Positions 33,723 through 42,878 of a stretch of DNA of 64,000 bases are shown piece by piece. The DNA comes from Nocardia vinacea NBRC 16497 (GTDB lineage: Bacteria > Actinomycetota > Actinomycetes > Mycobacteriales > Mycobacteriaceae). Numbering within the stretch: the first letter of the stretch is position 1; each line of letters opens with the position of its first letter. The notes under the pieces are model-generated. The model made no database searches. It was not told the DNA's origin and saw only the letters and a program-made list of their open reading frames with translations. Location: positions 1 to 64,000 of the forward strand of contig NZ_BAGN01000215.1 in assembly GCF_000308835.1 (NCBI RefSeq), given 5' to 3'. The position numbers were made by a program, and so were the translations under genes.

Positions 33723-33733
33723 CCGTGGTGTCG

Positions 33734-34786
33734 CTACTGCTGATTCGCGCGCAGCGCCTCCTGCACGAACTGGGTCGTGTAGGTCTTCGACAGATCGATG
33801 CGGTCCCGCATGGGCGCAACGTTCTTCGAGTATTTGCCGAGTACGTTCAGCACATTCTCGGCGCCTTCGGATTTCATCAGGCCGGTGCCGTTGAACATGC
33901 CGATCGAGTCGCGGATGGACTGGACATAGAGATCCCGGCCCGCGCTCGCGTATTGCGAGGGCATCTTGGCGGCGATCTCCTCGGCGGTGTGCGTCTTGAT
34001 CCACTGCAGCGTCTGCACGAAGGCGGTCGCGATCTTCTGCACGATATCCGGATGCGCGTCGACGGTATCGCAGCGCATGTAGAGCGACGATGCCGGATAC
34101 AGCCCGCCCAATGCGGCGCGGGTACCTTCCTCGGTGCGCATATCCACCAGGATCTTCGCATCACCGGAGTTCACCATGGTGGCGACCGTCGGGTCGGTGG
34201 TCATGCCCGCATCGATGCCGTTGTGGTTCATACCCGCGATAAAGGTCTGTCCCGCACCGACTTTCACGCGCGTGTAGTCGGCGGTGGTCATACCGACCTG
34301 TCCGGTGAGTGCCTGGGTGAGGAAGTCGGTCGAGGAGCCGAGCGAGGTCACACCGAGGTTCTTGCCGCGCAGATCCGCCAGCGACTTGATTCCGGCCGCA
34401 TCCGCCTTGGAGACGAGCTCCACTTCGCCCGGCACATCGGCGAATTGGACCACCGAGGTCAGGCACTGCTCCTTGGCCTGCAAGTCGATGGTGTGGTCGT
34501 AGAAGCCCACCACGGCCTGCACATCGCCGGTCAGCAGCGCGGTTTCGGCACTCGCGCCGGACTGCTCGCCGAGCAGTTTGACGTCGATATCGTTCTTCTC
34601 GAAAAAGCCGAGCTTCTCGGTGAGCATGGCAGGCAGGTAGATCACCTTTTCCAAACCGCCGACCATAATGGTGATCTGGGGTCGACCGTTTGCCATCGGA
34701 ATGGTTCGAGAGTCCCGGCAACCGGTCGCCAGCAGCAGCGCCGCGATGACCCCGACAATGATCGTCAGATGTTTGACGTACCGCAT
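33734..34786 (-). CDS. ABC transporter substrate-binding lipoprotein (NMT1/SsuA-like)
   Basis: This 350-residue exported lipoprotein has the signal MRYVKHLTIIVGVIAALLLATGC with the lipobox cysteine at 23. The mature domain has the nitrate/sulfonate/thiamine-precursor binding fold (IYLPAMLTEKLGFFEKNDIDV; LRGKNLGVTSLGSSTDF; GIDAGMTTDPTVATM). The ligand is unknown. It begins two bases after the permease stop and is the last gene of a three-gene importer operon. A CitA/CitB-type two-component system is divergent, so expression is probably set by extracellular substrate, perhaps an organic acid. Confidence 0.9.
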   Translation of the reverse strand: MRYVKHLTIIVGVIAALLLATGCRDSRTIPMANGRPQITIMVGGLEKVIYLPAMLTEKLGFFEKNDIDVKLLGEQSGASAETALLTGDVQAVVGFYDHTIDLQAKEQCLTSVVQFADVPGEVELVSKADAAGIKSLADLRGKNLGVTSLGSSTDFLTQALTGQVGMTTADYTRVKVGAGQTFIAGMNHNGIDAGMTTDPTVATMVNSGDAKILVDMRTEEGTRAALGGLYPASSLYMRCDTVDAHPDIVQKIATAFVQTLQWIKTHTAEEIAAKMPSQYASAGRDLYVQSIRDSIGMFNGTGLMKSEGAENVLNVLGKYSKNVAPMRDRIDLSKTYTTQFVQEALRANQQ

Positions 34787-34788
34787 GA

Positions 34789-35676
34789 TCAGATCCCGTG
34801 GTTCGAAGTCGCCTGCGACGGACGCCATTTCAGCAATCGGCCCTCCGCCGCACCGATCGCCCATTCGGCCAGCAGCGCGATGACGGTGATGATGATCATG
34901 CCCGCGTAGATACCGGCCGAATCGAAGGTGCCCTGGGCGTTGCTGATCAGCAGACCCAAACCCTTACTCGCACCGGCGTATTCACCGACGACCGCACCGA
35001 TCAGCGCGAAACCGAAGGCGGTGTGCAGGCTGGACAAGATCCAGGTGGTCGCGCTGGGCAACACGATCGAGCTCAGTACCTGACGCTTGCTCGCACCGAG
35101 GATGCGGGCGTTGTTGATGACGTTGCCGTCGACCTCACGCGCACCGGTGAAGGCGTTGAAGAATACGGCGAAGAACACCAGCACCACGACCGTCGCGACC
35201 TTCGAGCTGAGCCCGAGACCGAACCAGATGATGAACAGCGACGCCAGCACGATACGTGGAACGGCGTTGAGCGCCTTGATGAACGGCGCGAGCACCTCGG
35301 CCCAGTACCGGCTGCGGCCGAGCAGCGTGCCGAGTACGACACCGGCCACCGCACCGATGACGAAGCCGAGCACCGCTTCCTGCACGGTGGTGTACATCTG
35401 CAACCAGATCGAGCCGAATTGCGTTCCTTCGGTGAACCATTCGACCAGGCGGTCCCAGATCAGCGAGGGCTTGGAATAGAAGAACGGGTCGATCCACAGC
35501 GTGGCGGTGAGCTCCCAGGCGCCCAGCCACACCGCGATCAGTGCGATCCGCAGGCCCCAGGTGCGCAGCCGGTTGCGCCGGAGGTTGGTCCGCACGCGCG
35601 CGAGAATCTGCTCCTCGGTTTCGATTTCGACCTCGGGCGCGGACTTCGCCACATCGTCGAGCACGTTATGCGACAC
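34789..35676 (-). CDS. ABC transporter permease
   Basis: This 295-residue permease has about six helices and the EAA-like loop RILGASKRQVLSSIVLPSATTWILSSLHTAFGFALIGAVVGE, a variant of the SsuC/TauC family pattern. The N-terminal 35 residues are hydrophilic and acidic. It overlaps the ATPase gene by 11 bases and is followed two bases later by the binding protein. Substrate unknown. Confidence 0.9.
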   Translation of the reverse strand: MSHNVLDDVAKSAPEVEIETEEQILARVRTNLRRNRLRTWGLRIALIAVWLGAWELTATLWIDPFFYSKPSLIWDRLVEWFTEGTQFGSIWLQMYTTVQEAVLGFVIGAVAGVVLGTLLGRSRYWAEVLAPFIKALNAVPRIVLASLFIIWFGLGLSSKVATVVVLVFFAVFFNAFTGAREVDGNVINNARILGASKRQVLSSIVLPSATTWILSSLHTAFGFALIGAVVGEYAGASKGLGLLISNAQGTFDSAGIYAGMIIITVIALLAEWAIGAAEGRLLKWRPSQATSNHGI

Positions 35677-36472
35677 GGGAGGCTCCCTTGCCTCGGGCTG
35701 CCTCGACCTGATCGCGCAGCGTTTCCCAAATTTCCTTGTAGATGTCCCGGAATTCGTTGGTGAGCCGGACCTCCTCGACGTCGCGCGGACGTTCCAGCGA
35801 GACCGGGAAGTTGCCGCACACCGTGGCCGGGCTGGCGGTCATGACGACGACCCGGTCGGCGAGCACGATGGCCTCTTCCAGATCGTGGGTCACGAAGATG
35901 ACGGCCGCGCCGGTACCCGCCCACACGCGCAGCAGTTCGTCCTGCATCAGCTGTCTGGTCTGCACGTCCAGCGCGCTGAACGGCTCGTCCATCAGCAGGA
36001 TCTCGGGATCGTTGACCAATGTCTGCGCGAGTGCGACGCGCTTGCGCATACCGCCGGAGAGCTGATGCGGGTAGTAGCTCTCGAATCCGGCGAGACCGAC
36101 CTTGCGCACCCAGCCGCGGGCCTGTTCGCGCGCTTCGGCCTTGGACTTGCCGCGCAGGCGCGGGCCGAGGGCGACGTTATCGATCACGCTCTTCCACGGC
36201 AGCACCGCGTCCTGCTGGAACATGTAGCCGATGCCGTCCGGGATGCCGTGGACATCCTTGCCGCGCACCAGCGTCCGCCCGGCCGAGGCCGGTTCCAGCC
36301 CGGACACCAACGACAGCGTCGTCGACTTTCCGCAACCCGTCGGGCCGACCACGGCGACGAATTCGCCGGGTTGCACCGCGAGATCGAGATTGCGGACGGC
36401 GGTATGGATTCCGCCGCCGGTGCCGGGGAAGCGCTTCGTCGCGCTCCGCAGCTCGATGAGTGGTTCGGTCAT
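35666..36472 (-). CDS. ABC transporter ATP-binding protein
   Basis: This 268-residue ATPase has Walker A GPTGCGKST (43-51), a Q-loop FQQDAVLPWKSV, the signature LSGGMRKRVALAQTL, Walker B ILLMDEPFSALD and the switch histidine FVTHDLEEA. The C-terminal ERPRDVEEVR tail is typical of SsuB/TauB/NrtD-type ATPases. It is the first gene of the importer operon. The 146-base region upstream, shared with the sensor kinase gene, holds a TTGTGCGCACAA palindrome and a second half-copy. Confidence 0.92.
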   Translation of the reverse strand: MTEPLIELRSATKRFPGTGGGIHTAVRNLDLAVQPGEFVAVVGPTGCGKSTTLSLVSGLEPASAGRTLVRGKDVHGIPDGIGYMFQQDAVLPWKSVIDNVALGPRLRGKSKAEAREQARGWVRKVGLAGFESYYPHQLSGGMRKRVALAQTLVNDPEILLMDEPFSALDVQTRQLMQDELLRVWAGTGAAVIFVTHDLEEAIVLADRVVVMTASPATVCGNFPVSLERPRDVEEVRLTNEFRDIYKEIWETLRDQVEAARGKGASRVA

Positions 36473-36534
36473 TTTTCTTGCTCCTAGCGGATCAGGTAGA
36501 GCGAACCTACGTGGGCCGGGTCACACTTCGAGGC

Positions 36535-36580
36535 TTGTGCGCACAACCGGCGCAAACGACCGATTCGAAGGTTGTGCGCA
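36535..36580. promoter_or_regulatory. Candidate response-regulator sites between importer and kinase operons
   Basis: A perfect 12-bp palindrome TTGTGCGCACAA (36535-36546) is followed by a direct-repeat copy TTGTGCGCA at 36572-36580, with centres 37 bases apart. The second copy lies next to the likely -35 of the kinase gene (its -10 is TATGCT, 36607-36612). These are the best candidates for binding by the adjacent CitB-type regulator. Confidence 0.5.
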
Positions 36581-36618
36581 TTCTGCTCACGCCCGTCCGC
36601 GTGGTTTATGCTGCGGAA

Positions 36619-38319
36619 ATGGCCAACGACGGCGGAGCACGACGGCGCGGGACCGGACACTTCCGGTTGCGCACCCAGGTGCTGCTGCTGCAGATCGTGA
36701 TCGTCTCGGTAACCCTCGGCGCCGCCTTCGCGGTATTCGGCTACGTCAGCAGCCAACGGCTCAACGATCAGTACGGGCAGCGTGCGCTGGCAATCGCACG
36801 CAGCATCGCGGCCGAACCGGTGGTGCGCACGGAGGTCGCCCGGTACGCACCCGGCACGGTGACGCCCGAGCTTCGGGAACAGCTCACCGCGGGACCGCTG
36901 GAACAGATAGCCATCGATACGACGCAGCGCACCGGCGCACTGTTCGTGGTGATCACCGACGATGCCGGAATCCGGTTGGCACATCCGGACGAGGCGCGAC
37001 TGACCGAACATGTGAGCACGGATCCATCGGAGGCGCTGGCGGGCCGGGAGGTGATCGTCAAGGAGCGCGGCACGCTCGGACCATCTGTGCGTGCGAAAGT
37101 TCCTGTGGTGGAAGCTGGTTCGGATCGCATTGTCGGTGCGGTGAGCGTCGGTATCTCGACCACCGCGATTCGCGGGCAGTTGCTCTCCGATCTGCGCACC
37201 GCGGCGCTGTTCATCGCCGCCGCACTACTGATCGGCATCGCGGGTTCGGCATTGCTGGCGCGGCGATGGCGCGGGTTGACGCTCGGACTCGAACCCGCCG
37301 AACTTGCCGAACTCGTCCAAGGTCAGGCGGCGGTGCTGCACGGCATCGGCCGCGGTGTGCTGGCCGTCGATTCCGCTTGGCACACAACGTTTGTCAATGA
37401 CGAGGCGCGACGGCTACTCGGTATCAGCGCCGAGATCGGCAGTCCGGTCGACGAGATCGGTTTGACGCCACGGGTGCTGGAGGTTTTCCGTGCGCTCGAC
37501 GAGCAGCCGACGCCGGCCACCATCGGCTCGCATATCGTGGTGGTCGCGGCCCGGCCGGTCACCCGCGATGGGCGCAATCTCGGTGCCGTACTCACCGTGC
37601 GCGATCGCACCGATGTGGAGGCATTGACCCGCCAACTCGACGCGGTGCAATCGATGAGCACCGTGCTGCGCGCCCAGCGCCACGAGTTCTCCAACAAGAT
37701 GCACCTGCTCAGCGGACTGCTGCACGGCGGGCGCACGGAGGAGGCGTCACATGTCATCGATGAGCTGATCGGTGCCGGCCCGCTCGGTGCGGCGACGCCC
37801 GGCATCGACGCGATCCACGACGCGTATCTGCAGGCCTTCCTCGCAGCCAAGGCGGCGCATTCGCGCGAGAGTGGCGTCGAACTCGTACTCGGTCCTAATA
37901 CCTGGGTGGACGGCACTCTCGCCGAACCCGTCGATGTCACGACCGTGCTCGGCAATCTGCTCGACAACGCGATCGAGGCGGCGCGCATCGCCGCCGATCC
38001 CACCAAACAGGTGGAAGTCGAACTGGTGCAGGAGGATTCGACGCTGCACATCGCGGTCGCGGACAGCGGTGACGGTGTCGCACCCGAAATGATCGACACC
38101 CTGTTCACCGAGGGCACCTCCACCCGCGACGATCACGGTGTGCCGGGCGGGCGAGGCGTCGGCCTCGCGCTGATCCGCCAGATCGCCCGCGCGCACGGCG
38201 GCGATGTCCGGCTCGCCAGTGCGCGCCGTGGTGCGCCGCCGCTCACCGGCGCCGAATTCATCGCCCGAATCCCCGGAGTACTGGTAGACAGCGAGATGCC
38301 ATGGCCGCAACAGATCTGA
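36619..38319 (+). CDS. CitA/DcuS-type sensor histidine kinase
   Basis: This 566-residue membrane kinase has TM1 at about 20-42, an extracytoplasmic PAS-like sensor (43-192), TM2 at about 193-215, a cytoplasmic PAS (about 235-330), the H-box LRAQRHEFSNKMHLLSGLL with the phosphorylated H355, and an ATPase domain with LLDNAIEAA (N-box) and DSGDGV and GGRGVGLALI (G boxes). The HEFSNKMH pattern is specific to the CitA/DcuS group, which senses citrate, fumarate and similar acids. ATG 36619 lies six bases after TATGCT, suggesting a leaderless mRNA. It overlaps its partner regulator by 19 bases and is divergent from an ABC importer it may control. Confidence 0.9.
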   Translation: MANDGGARRRGTGHFRLRTQVLLLQIVIVSVTLGAAFAVFGYVSSQRLNDQYGQRALAIARSIAAEPVVRTEVARYAPGTVTPELREQLTAGPLEQIAIDTTQRTGALFVVITDDAGIRLAHPDEARLTEHVSTDPSEALAGREVIVKERGTLGPSVRAKVPVVEAGSDRIVGAVSVGISTTAIRGQLLSDLRTAALFIAAALLIGIAGSALLARRWRGLTLGLEPAELAELVQGQAAVLHGIGRGVLAVDSAWHTTFVNDEARRLLGISAEIGSPVDEIGLTPRVLEVFRALDEQPTPATIGSHIVVVAARPVTRDGRNLGAVLTVRDRTDVEALTRQLDAVQSMSTVLRAQRHEFSNKMHLLSGLLHGGRTEEASHVIDELIGAGPLGAATPGIDAIHDAYLQAFLAAKAAHSRESGVELVLGPNTWVDGTLAEPVDVTTVLGNLLDNAIEAARIAADPTKQVEVELVQEDSTLHIAVADSGDGVAPEMIDTLFTEGTSTRDDHGVPGGRGVGLALIRQIARAHGGDVRLASARRGAPPLTGAEFIARIPGVLVDSEMPWPQQI

Positions 38320-38975
38320 CCGTGCTGGTGGTGGACGACGACTTCCGCGTGGCCAATCTGCACGCCGGAATCGTCGAATCCATCGCGGGTTTCACCGTCG
38401 CCGGCACCGCGAACACCCTGGCCGCCGCGCGAGAACTCAACGCCACCAACGCAATCGACCTGGCGCTGGTCGATGTGTACCTGCCGGATGGTTCGGGCAT
38501 CGACCTCGTGCGCGAATTGCACTGCGACGCCATGGTATTGACCGCTGCCACCGAAAGCACCACCGTGCGATCCGCATTCGCCGCGGGCGCGCTCGCTTAC
38601 TTGGTGAAACCATTCCCGCACACCATGCTCGCGGCCCGCCTCGCCGGATACGCCCGCTACCGCCGCACCCTCGCCGCACCCCAAATCGATAACGCGAGCA
38701 TCGAAGCCGCGCTCCAAGCGCTGCGCCCGACCTCGACGCCCACCGCGACCACCGTCATCGCCTCCCCCACCAAAGACCTCGTCCTGCACACCATTCTCGA
38801 GGCCACCGCACCGCTTTCCGCCGCCGAGGTGGCCACCGCCATCGGCATCTCCCGCGCCACCGCCCAGCGCTATCTCGCCACCCTGGTCGCCGCGGGCACG
38901 GTCCAGATGCGGCTGCGCTACGGCACCACCGGCCGCCCCGAACAGGAGTACACCGCAGTACCGCGCCGCCGCTGA
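38301..38975 (+). CDS. CitB/DcuR-type response regulator
   Basis: This 224-residue regulator has a receiver domain with acidic pocket DDD (12-14), phosphorylation site D58 (ALVDVYLPDGSG), a conserved T/S at TAATE and K in YLVKPF. The C-terminal DNA-binding part (LSAAEVATAIGISRATAQRYLATLVAAGTVQM) is the CitB/DcuR-type helix-turn-helix. It is translationally coupled to the kinase. The expected target is the divergent ABC importer operon through the TTGTGCGCA repeats. Confidence 0.92.
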   Translation: MAATDLTVLVVDDDFRVANLHAGIVESIAGFTVAGTANTLAAARELNATNAIDLALVDVYLPDGSGIDLVRELHCDAMVLTAATESTTVRSAFAAGALAYLVKPFPHTMLAARLAGYARYRRTLAAPQIDNASIEAALQALRPTSTPTATTVIASPTKDLVLHTILEATAPLSAAEVATAIGISRATAQRYLATLVAAGTVQMRLRYGTTGRPEQEYTAVPRRR

Positions 38976-39015
38976 ATACCCCTGTTGATCTCGACCGAAA
39001 TCGGAGACACTAGCA

Positions 39016-39034
39016 TTAGGCGTGCCTAACCTTA
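39016..39034. promoter_or_regulatory. IdeR/DtxR-like iron box upstream of a membrane protein gene
   Basis: The 19-mer TTAGGCGTGCCTAACCTTA matches the IdeR consensus TTAGGTTAGGCTAACCTAA at 14 positions, with both half-sites (TTAGG, CCTAACC) recognisable. It lies 68 bases upstream of the ATG at 39102 and just after the two-component operon, so iron-dependent repression of the membrane protein is predicted. Confidence 0.5.
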
Positions 39035-39101
39035 ACCGGGTCGGGTGAGTTATGTGCGAGTGAGGATCGACAATGCAGGGCCGCGACTTGGAGCGGCGCC
39101 G

Positions 39102-39641
39102 ATGACGGCGCTGGTGGGCGGGGTACATACCCGGCGCGGTTTCGCAATCCGGACGGTTGCCACCTGCGCCGCGCTCGCGACGGCGATCTGGCTGTCGACC
39201 CAATTGCACTGCACGCCAGCACTACACCATGCGGCGCTGCTCATCCACCTGGCATCGCTGGTCCTCGGCTTCGGCGCGGTGCTGGCGGTGGACTATTTCG
39301 CCGTGGCCTGGGTCCTGCGCCGCACGCCCCTGCGCGAAATGCTGACCGTCGCCGACCGCCTCCAACTGCCCATCTGGCTGGGCGTCACCGGTCTGGTCGC
39401 CAGCGGCGTACTCCTCGAACCGAATATCGCCAACCACACCACCCAGACCAAAATGGCGCTGGTCGTCGCCCTGACGCTGAACGGTCTACAAGCATCCGCC
39501 TTCACCGACCGAGTCGCGGCCCATGGCGGCATCCTCGATCGACCACTGATCGCCCGCGGCGCGCTAACCCTGCTCATCTCCCAGGCATGCTGGTGGGGTG
39601 CGCTCTGGATCGGGTTCTGGAATACCACCAACCACGTGTAA
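39102..39641 (+). CDS. Membrane protein with five predicted helices, possibly iron-regulated
   Basis: This 179-residue integral membrane protein has helices around FAIRTVATCAALATAIWLST, HHAALLIHLASLVLGFGAVL, LQLPIWLGVTGLVASGVLL, ALVVALTLNGLQASAF and LTLLISQACWWGALWIGFW. Histidines H54, H61 and H62 near or in helices could be haem or metal ligands, which would suit an iron-regulated gene, but this is speculative. The ATG at 39102 has GGAG eight bases upstream; a GTG at 39045 is in frame. No named family was recognised. Confidence 0.7.
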   Translation: MTALVGGVHTRRGFAIRTVATCAALATAIWLSTQLHCTPALHHAALLIHLASLVLGFGAVLAVDYFAVAWVLRRTPLREMLTVADRLQLPIWLGVTGLVASGVLLEPNIANHTTQTKMALVVALTLNGLQASAFTDRVAAHGGILDRPLIARGALTLLISQACWWGALWIGFWNTTNHV

Positions 39642-39644
39642 TCC

Positions 39645-40280
39645 TCAGTTGGTACCGCTCAGCGCGACGCTCGCGCCAACGCCGATGATCATCAATCCGC
39701 CGGTGGCGCCGACGGATTCGAGGCGGCGCGGTGAACGGACGAACCACGATCGCGCGGCACCCGCGATCATGGCCCACGTTCCGTCGGAGAGTATTTGGAT
39801 GCCGAGCCCGACCGACCCGAGCGTCAGCAACTGCAAGGGCAATGCGCCCGTAGCCGGGTCGGCGAACTGCGGTAAGACGGCGGCGAAGAACACGATGGTT
39901 TTCGGATTCGTCGCGCCGACGATCACACCTTGCCGGAACATGCGTCGCGGATTCGCTTCCAGCGCATGCGAACTCAGCGCACCCGCGAGACTCTTCCGCT
40001 CCCGAATCGCCATGACGCCCAGGTAGATCAGATAAGCCGCACCCACCACCTTGACGATCGTGAGCAGCACGGCCGACGCCGCGAGCACCACACCCAACCC
40101 CAGTGCAACGGCAATCAGCGGAACCGCGGACCCCACCGTCGCCCCCAACACCGAAAGCAATGCCGTGCGCCGACCGTGTGCCAAGGCCCGTCCGATCGCG
40201 AAAAGCACATTCGGGCCGGGAATTACGATGATGATCAGTGCGGCGACGGCGAAAGCGGCCAAGTGAGAGGCGGGCACCAT
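39645..40280 (-). CDS. LysE/RhtB-family amino acid exporter
   Basis: This 211-residue protein has six predicted helices and the family signature IPGPNVLFAIGRALAHGRR near residue 20. The mid-protein ATNPKTIVFFAAVLPQF loop is diagnostic for LysE/RhtB translocators, which export amino acids such as lysine, threonine or homoserine lactone. The ATG at 40280 lies seven bases after TAGGCT (-10 type) with no Shine-Dalgarno site, so a leaderless mRNA is likely. It is convergent with the preceding membrane protein gene, three bases apart. Confidence 0.9.
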   Translation of the reverse strand: MVPASHLAAFAVAALIIIVIPGPNVLFAIGRALAHGRRTALLSVLGATVGSAVPLIAVALGLGVVLAASAVLLTIVKVVGAAYLIYLGVMAIRERKSLAGALSSHALEANPRRMFRQGVIVGATNPKTIVFFAAVLPQFADPATGALPLQLLTLGSVGLGIQILSDGTWAMIAGAARSWFVRSPRRLESVGATGGLMIIGVGASVALSGTN

Positions 40281-40469
40281 TCGCCGGAGCCTACCGCTTC
40301 GACACTGAGTCCGTACGGCTGCGCGTACTTGGCAGACATCGAACCTCACCACCCTGATCGACATCGTCGAGACCGCTATGACCGAGTGACGCTTTGCTGC
40401 ACTCTCATTCGAGAACGATCGGTCTAATTACGCGGGCGATTGGCTCGAGCCTTCTGCGGCACCAGGCGT

Positions 40470-40970
40470 CTAACCGCCGGGCATCCAGGCCGGGGACATC
40501 GGTTCGGCAAGTTTGGCCAGATGGTGCAGCGAGTTGGTGAGATGCTCCGGACCGAACGGCGGGAACTGGATGTACTCCCGGATGTGCTGCGGCACCGCCG
40601 ACCAGTCGTAGGTGAGCGTGACCTCGGTCTCGGACGGACCGAGCGGAACCAGGTCGTAACGCCAGATCCAACCGCCGAACTCCAGCTGACCGTCGCCCTT
40701 CTCCTGCCCCGTCAGCCAGCCGATGGCGTGCGGCGGGTCGAGGACCTGGACCTTGTTGACCACCTGGTAGTCACCGTCCGGATGGTTGGCGTGATACATG
40801 TCCATCCGGAAAATCTGCCCCACCTCGGTCAGCGGCGCCCGGTCGACAGGTTCCCGAACCCAGCCGGTGCCATCGATCGCGGAATGGGTCGTCGGGTTTG
40901 ACAGCACCGCGAACACCCGCGCGGCGGGCACGGCGACCGTCAGGGTGGCGCTCACGTTCTCCTGGTCCAC
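40470..40970 (-). CDS. SRPBCC-family protein (polyketide cyclase/dehydrase type)
   Basis: This SRPBCC protein of about 166 residues has an N-terminal strand SATLTVAVPAARVFAVLSNP, GTGWVREPVDRAPLTEVGQ, and a C-terminal helix ending EHLTNSLHHLAKLAEP. The mid-segment WIWRYDLVPLGPSETEVTLTYDW is typical of the family. Ligand unknown. The GTG at 40970 is favoured because AAGGAGG lies nine bases upstream of it; the in-frame ATG at 40991 lies upstream of that site. The 189-base gap to the LysE gene contains only the LysE promoter region. Confidence 0.82.
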   Translation of the reverse strand: MDQENVSATLTVAVPAARVFAVLSNPTTHSAIDGTGWVREPVDRAPLTEVGQIFRMDMYHANHPDGDYQVVNKVQVLDPPHAIGWLTGQEKGDGQLEFGGWIWRYDLVPLGPSETEVTLTYDWSAVPQHIREYIQFPPFGPEHLTNSLHHLAKLAEPMSPAWMPGG

Positions 40971-41213
40971 GGTCTGCACCCTCCTTGTCATCTCATCTCA
41001 TGCCTCCCGCAGGCGCGGAAGAAGGACTTCCCAACATGCAGACGACGCGGCGAGGCGGAACTCATCGGTCTGTGGGCGGAACCCGCACCCATGCCACCAA
41101 ATGGGTGAGCCGGAGATGACGCGGCAGCTAAACGGAGATTTCGCCTCCGCTTTCGGCTAGGATTACCTTTGTCGAGATCCCTGCAGTTCATCTATCGAAG
41201 CAAGGGGCGAGTC

Positions 41214-41930
41214 ATGAGTGAAAGTGATGCGGTATCGCAGTTCGACCCGGCGGAAATTGATTTCGAACAGGCCTATCGGGACAAAACGGTCGTCGAGGGC
41301 ATACCGATGGGGCGGTTGCCGTGGGATATCGGTAGACCGCAGCCGGTATTGGTCGAATTCGAACATGCGGGACGCATCACCGGGCAGGTGCTCGATATCG
41401 GCTGCGGGCCGGGCGATAACGCCATCTATCTAGCGAGTCTGGGCTATCAGGTGTCCGGATTGGATGCCGCGCCCACCGCGATCGAGGAGGCGCGCACCCG
41501 CGCAGTCGCGCGCGGCGTAGCGGTGGCCTTCACGGTTGCCGATGCCACCGAACTCGACGGCTACGACGATCGGTTCGACACGGTGGTCAGCAGTGCGCTG
41601 TTCCATTGCCTCGCCGCGGAGCAGCGCCGTGATCATGTCGCCGCACTGCATCGAGTTATGCGCCCGGGTGGTCGGCTGATCCAATTCTGTTTTGCCGATA
41701 AGGGACACAGCGAAGCGTATGCGCCGTTTCAGATCGGCGAGGAAGAGTTGCGCGCCGCCTTCGCGGCTCCGGATTGGTCGCTTTATACGCTGCGCATCGA
41801 CCGGATGGTGACGATCATGCCGCCGCCACCGGTGCGCGATATGTTGGCCGAGCGGGGCGTCGAGCTCGAAATCGATGAGACCGGAGCGCTCCTGCTGCCG
41901 ATATGGGTGCTGGAGGCCCAGCGAATCTGA
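41214..41930 (+). CDS. Class I SAM-dependent methyltransferase
   Basis: This 238-residue methyltransferase has the N-terminal cap MGRLPWDIGRPQPVLVEFE, as in tellurite/thiopurine-type enzymes, then motif I VLDIGCGPGDNAIYLA, motif II VSGLDAAPTAIEEA, VADATEL and the post-motif LHRVMRPGGRLIQFCF. It probably methylates a small or toxic molecule. The ATG has AAGGGG nine bases upstream. The neighbour on the opposite strand is a TDT-family transporter, a family that includes TehA-like proteins; TehB-like methyltransferases often accompany those, but the two genes are convergent here. Confidence 0.85.
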   Translation: MSESDAVSQFDPAEIDFEQAYRDKTVVEGIPMGRLPWDIGRPQPVLVEFEHAGRITGQVLDIGCGPGDNAIYLASLGYQVSGLDAAPTAIEEARTRAVARGVAVAFTVADATELDGYDDRFDTVVSSALFHCLAAEQRRDHVAALHRVMRPGGRLIQFCFADKGHSEAYAPFQIGEEELRAAFAAPDWSLYTLRIDRMVTIMPPPPVRDMLAERGVELEIDETGALLLPIWVLEAQRI

Positions 41931-41936
41931 TGTCGA

Positions 41937-42878
41937 TCACGCGGACCGACCGGATTCGAATGCCGTTCGGTCCGCGAGCAATACGGCGAAGGTGAGCGCC
42001 CACGCGCCCACCGCAACAAGGAGCAGCAGGTCGCCGAGCGTGCGCAGTGCGGGCAGGTCGGTGGCCGTACTGGTGGCCAGCGTCGCGACCGCGGTCATGC
42101 CGAGCGGGAAAACCGTGGCCCAGCGCCGGATGTCGTACTCGGGTCGCGGGCGGATCACCTCGGCGACCATGAGGATCGTGTAGCCGAACAGGTTGAGGCC
42201 GAGGACGATCAGCGCGACCACCTCGAGCAGCAGATGCGCGGCGCCGGTCCACTGGTGTGCGCCAACGAGTTCGGCGGCCGCCAGCGTCGAAATCGCCAGC
42301 GCACCGGTGGCGACCCATTGATCGCCCGCACCGATCCACACCTGCCGAATATCGAAATGAGCGAAGGCCGCGAGATAAAGCAGCACGCCGACACAGAACA
42401 ACGCCAACGCCACCCAGCCGAGCCAATCACCGACATCGGCCAGGGCCAGTGTCCCCGCCAGCACCGCGAGGCCCTGAGTAGAAACACAAACCAGGAATGC
42501 CCCGCCCGGCATTCGCCGATTCCAATGCCGCAGTACCGCGAGCAATAGTCCGGGCCAGATCGCCGCGGCCAGCACCAATAATGCGCAAGCCGCAATCTGC
42601 CAGCCCGACAGTGATAACCGTGTCCCGAGCACCGTTGTCGCCGCGACCCCGGTCAATGCGGGCGGGGTATCGGCCTCGGCCTCCCATTGCGAACGATGCC
42701 ACAGCAGTCGGGTGCCGAAGTCTATCGCGAGCAGCAGCCAGACCCCCGCCGCAAGTGCGAATATCAGCCACGAGACGACCTCGAATCCGGTGAGATGCAA
42801 CCCCACCGACACGATTCCGGTCGCCATGACGAACGCCCCCGCCACCGGCGGTAGGTCCTGCCACCATCGCTGTGCCAC
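41937..42878 (-). CDS. TDT/SLAC1-family transporter (tellurite resistance/C4-dicarboxylate type)
   Basis: This protein of about 313 residues has ten predicted helices. It starts LPPVAGAFVMATGIVSVGLHLTG, the TDT-family helix 1 pattern, and ends with a PRPEYDIRRWATVFPLGMTAVATLA segment that matches the usual RWW..FPLG..A motif. Members move C4-dicarboxylates, sulfite or anions; the substrate is not clear. A GTG at 42878 is a reasonable start, but the N-terminus is uncertain because an open frame continues to 42995 through relic DNA. It is convergent with the methyltransferase gene, six bases apart. Confidence 0.78.
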   Translation of the reverse strand: MAQRWWQDLPPVAGAFVMATGIVSVGLHLTGFEVVSWLIFALAAGVWLLLAIDFGTRLLWHRSQWEAEADTPPALTGVAATTVLGTRLSLSGWQIAACALLVLAAAIWPGLLLAVLRHWNRRMPGGAFLVCVSTQGLAVLAGTLALADVGDWLGWVALALFCVGVLLYLAAFAHFDIRQVWIGAGDQWVATGALAISTLAAAELVGAHQWTGAAHLLLEVVALIVLGLNLFGYTILMVAEVIRPRPEYDIRRWATVFPLGMTAVATLATSTATDLPALRTLGDLLLLVAVGAWALTFAVLLADRTAFESGRSA

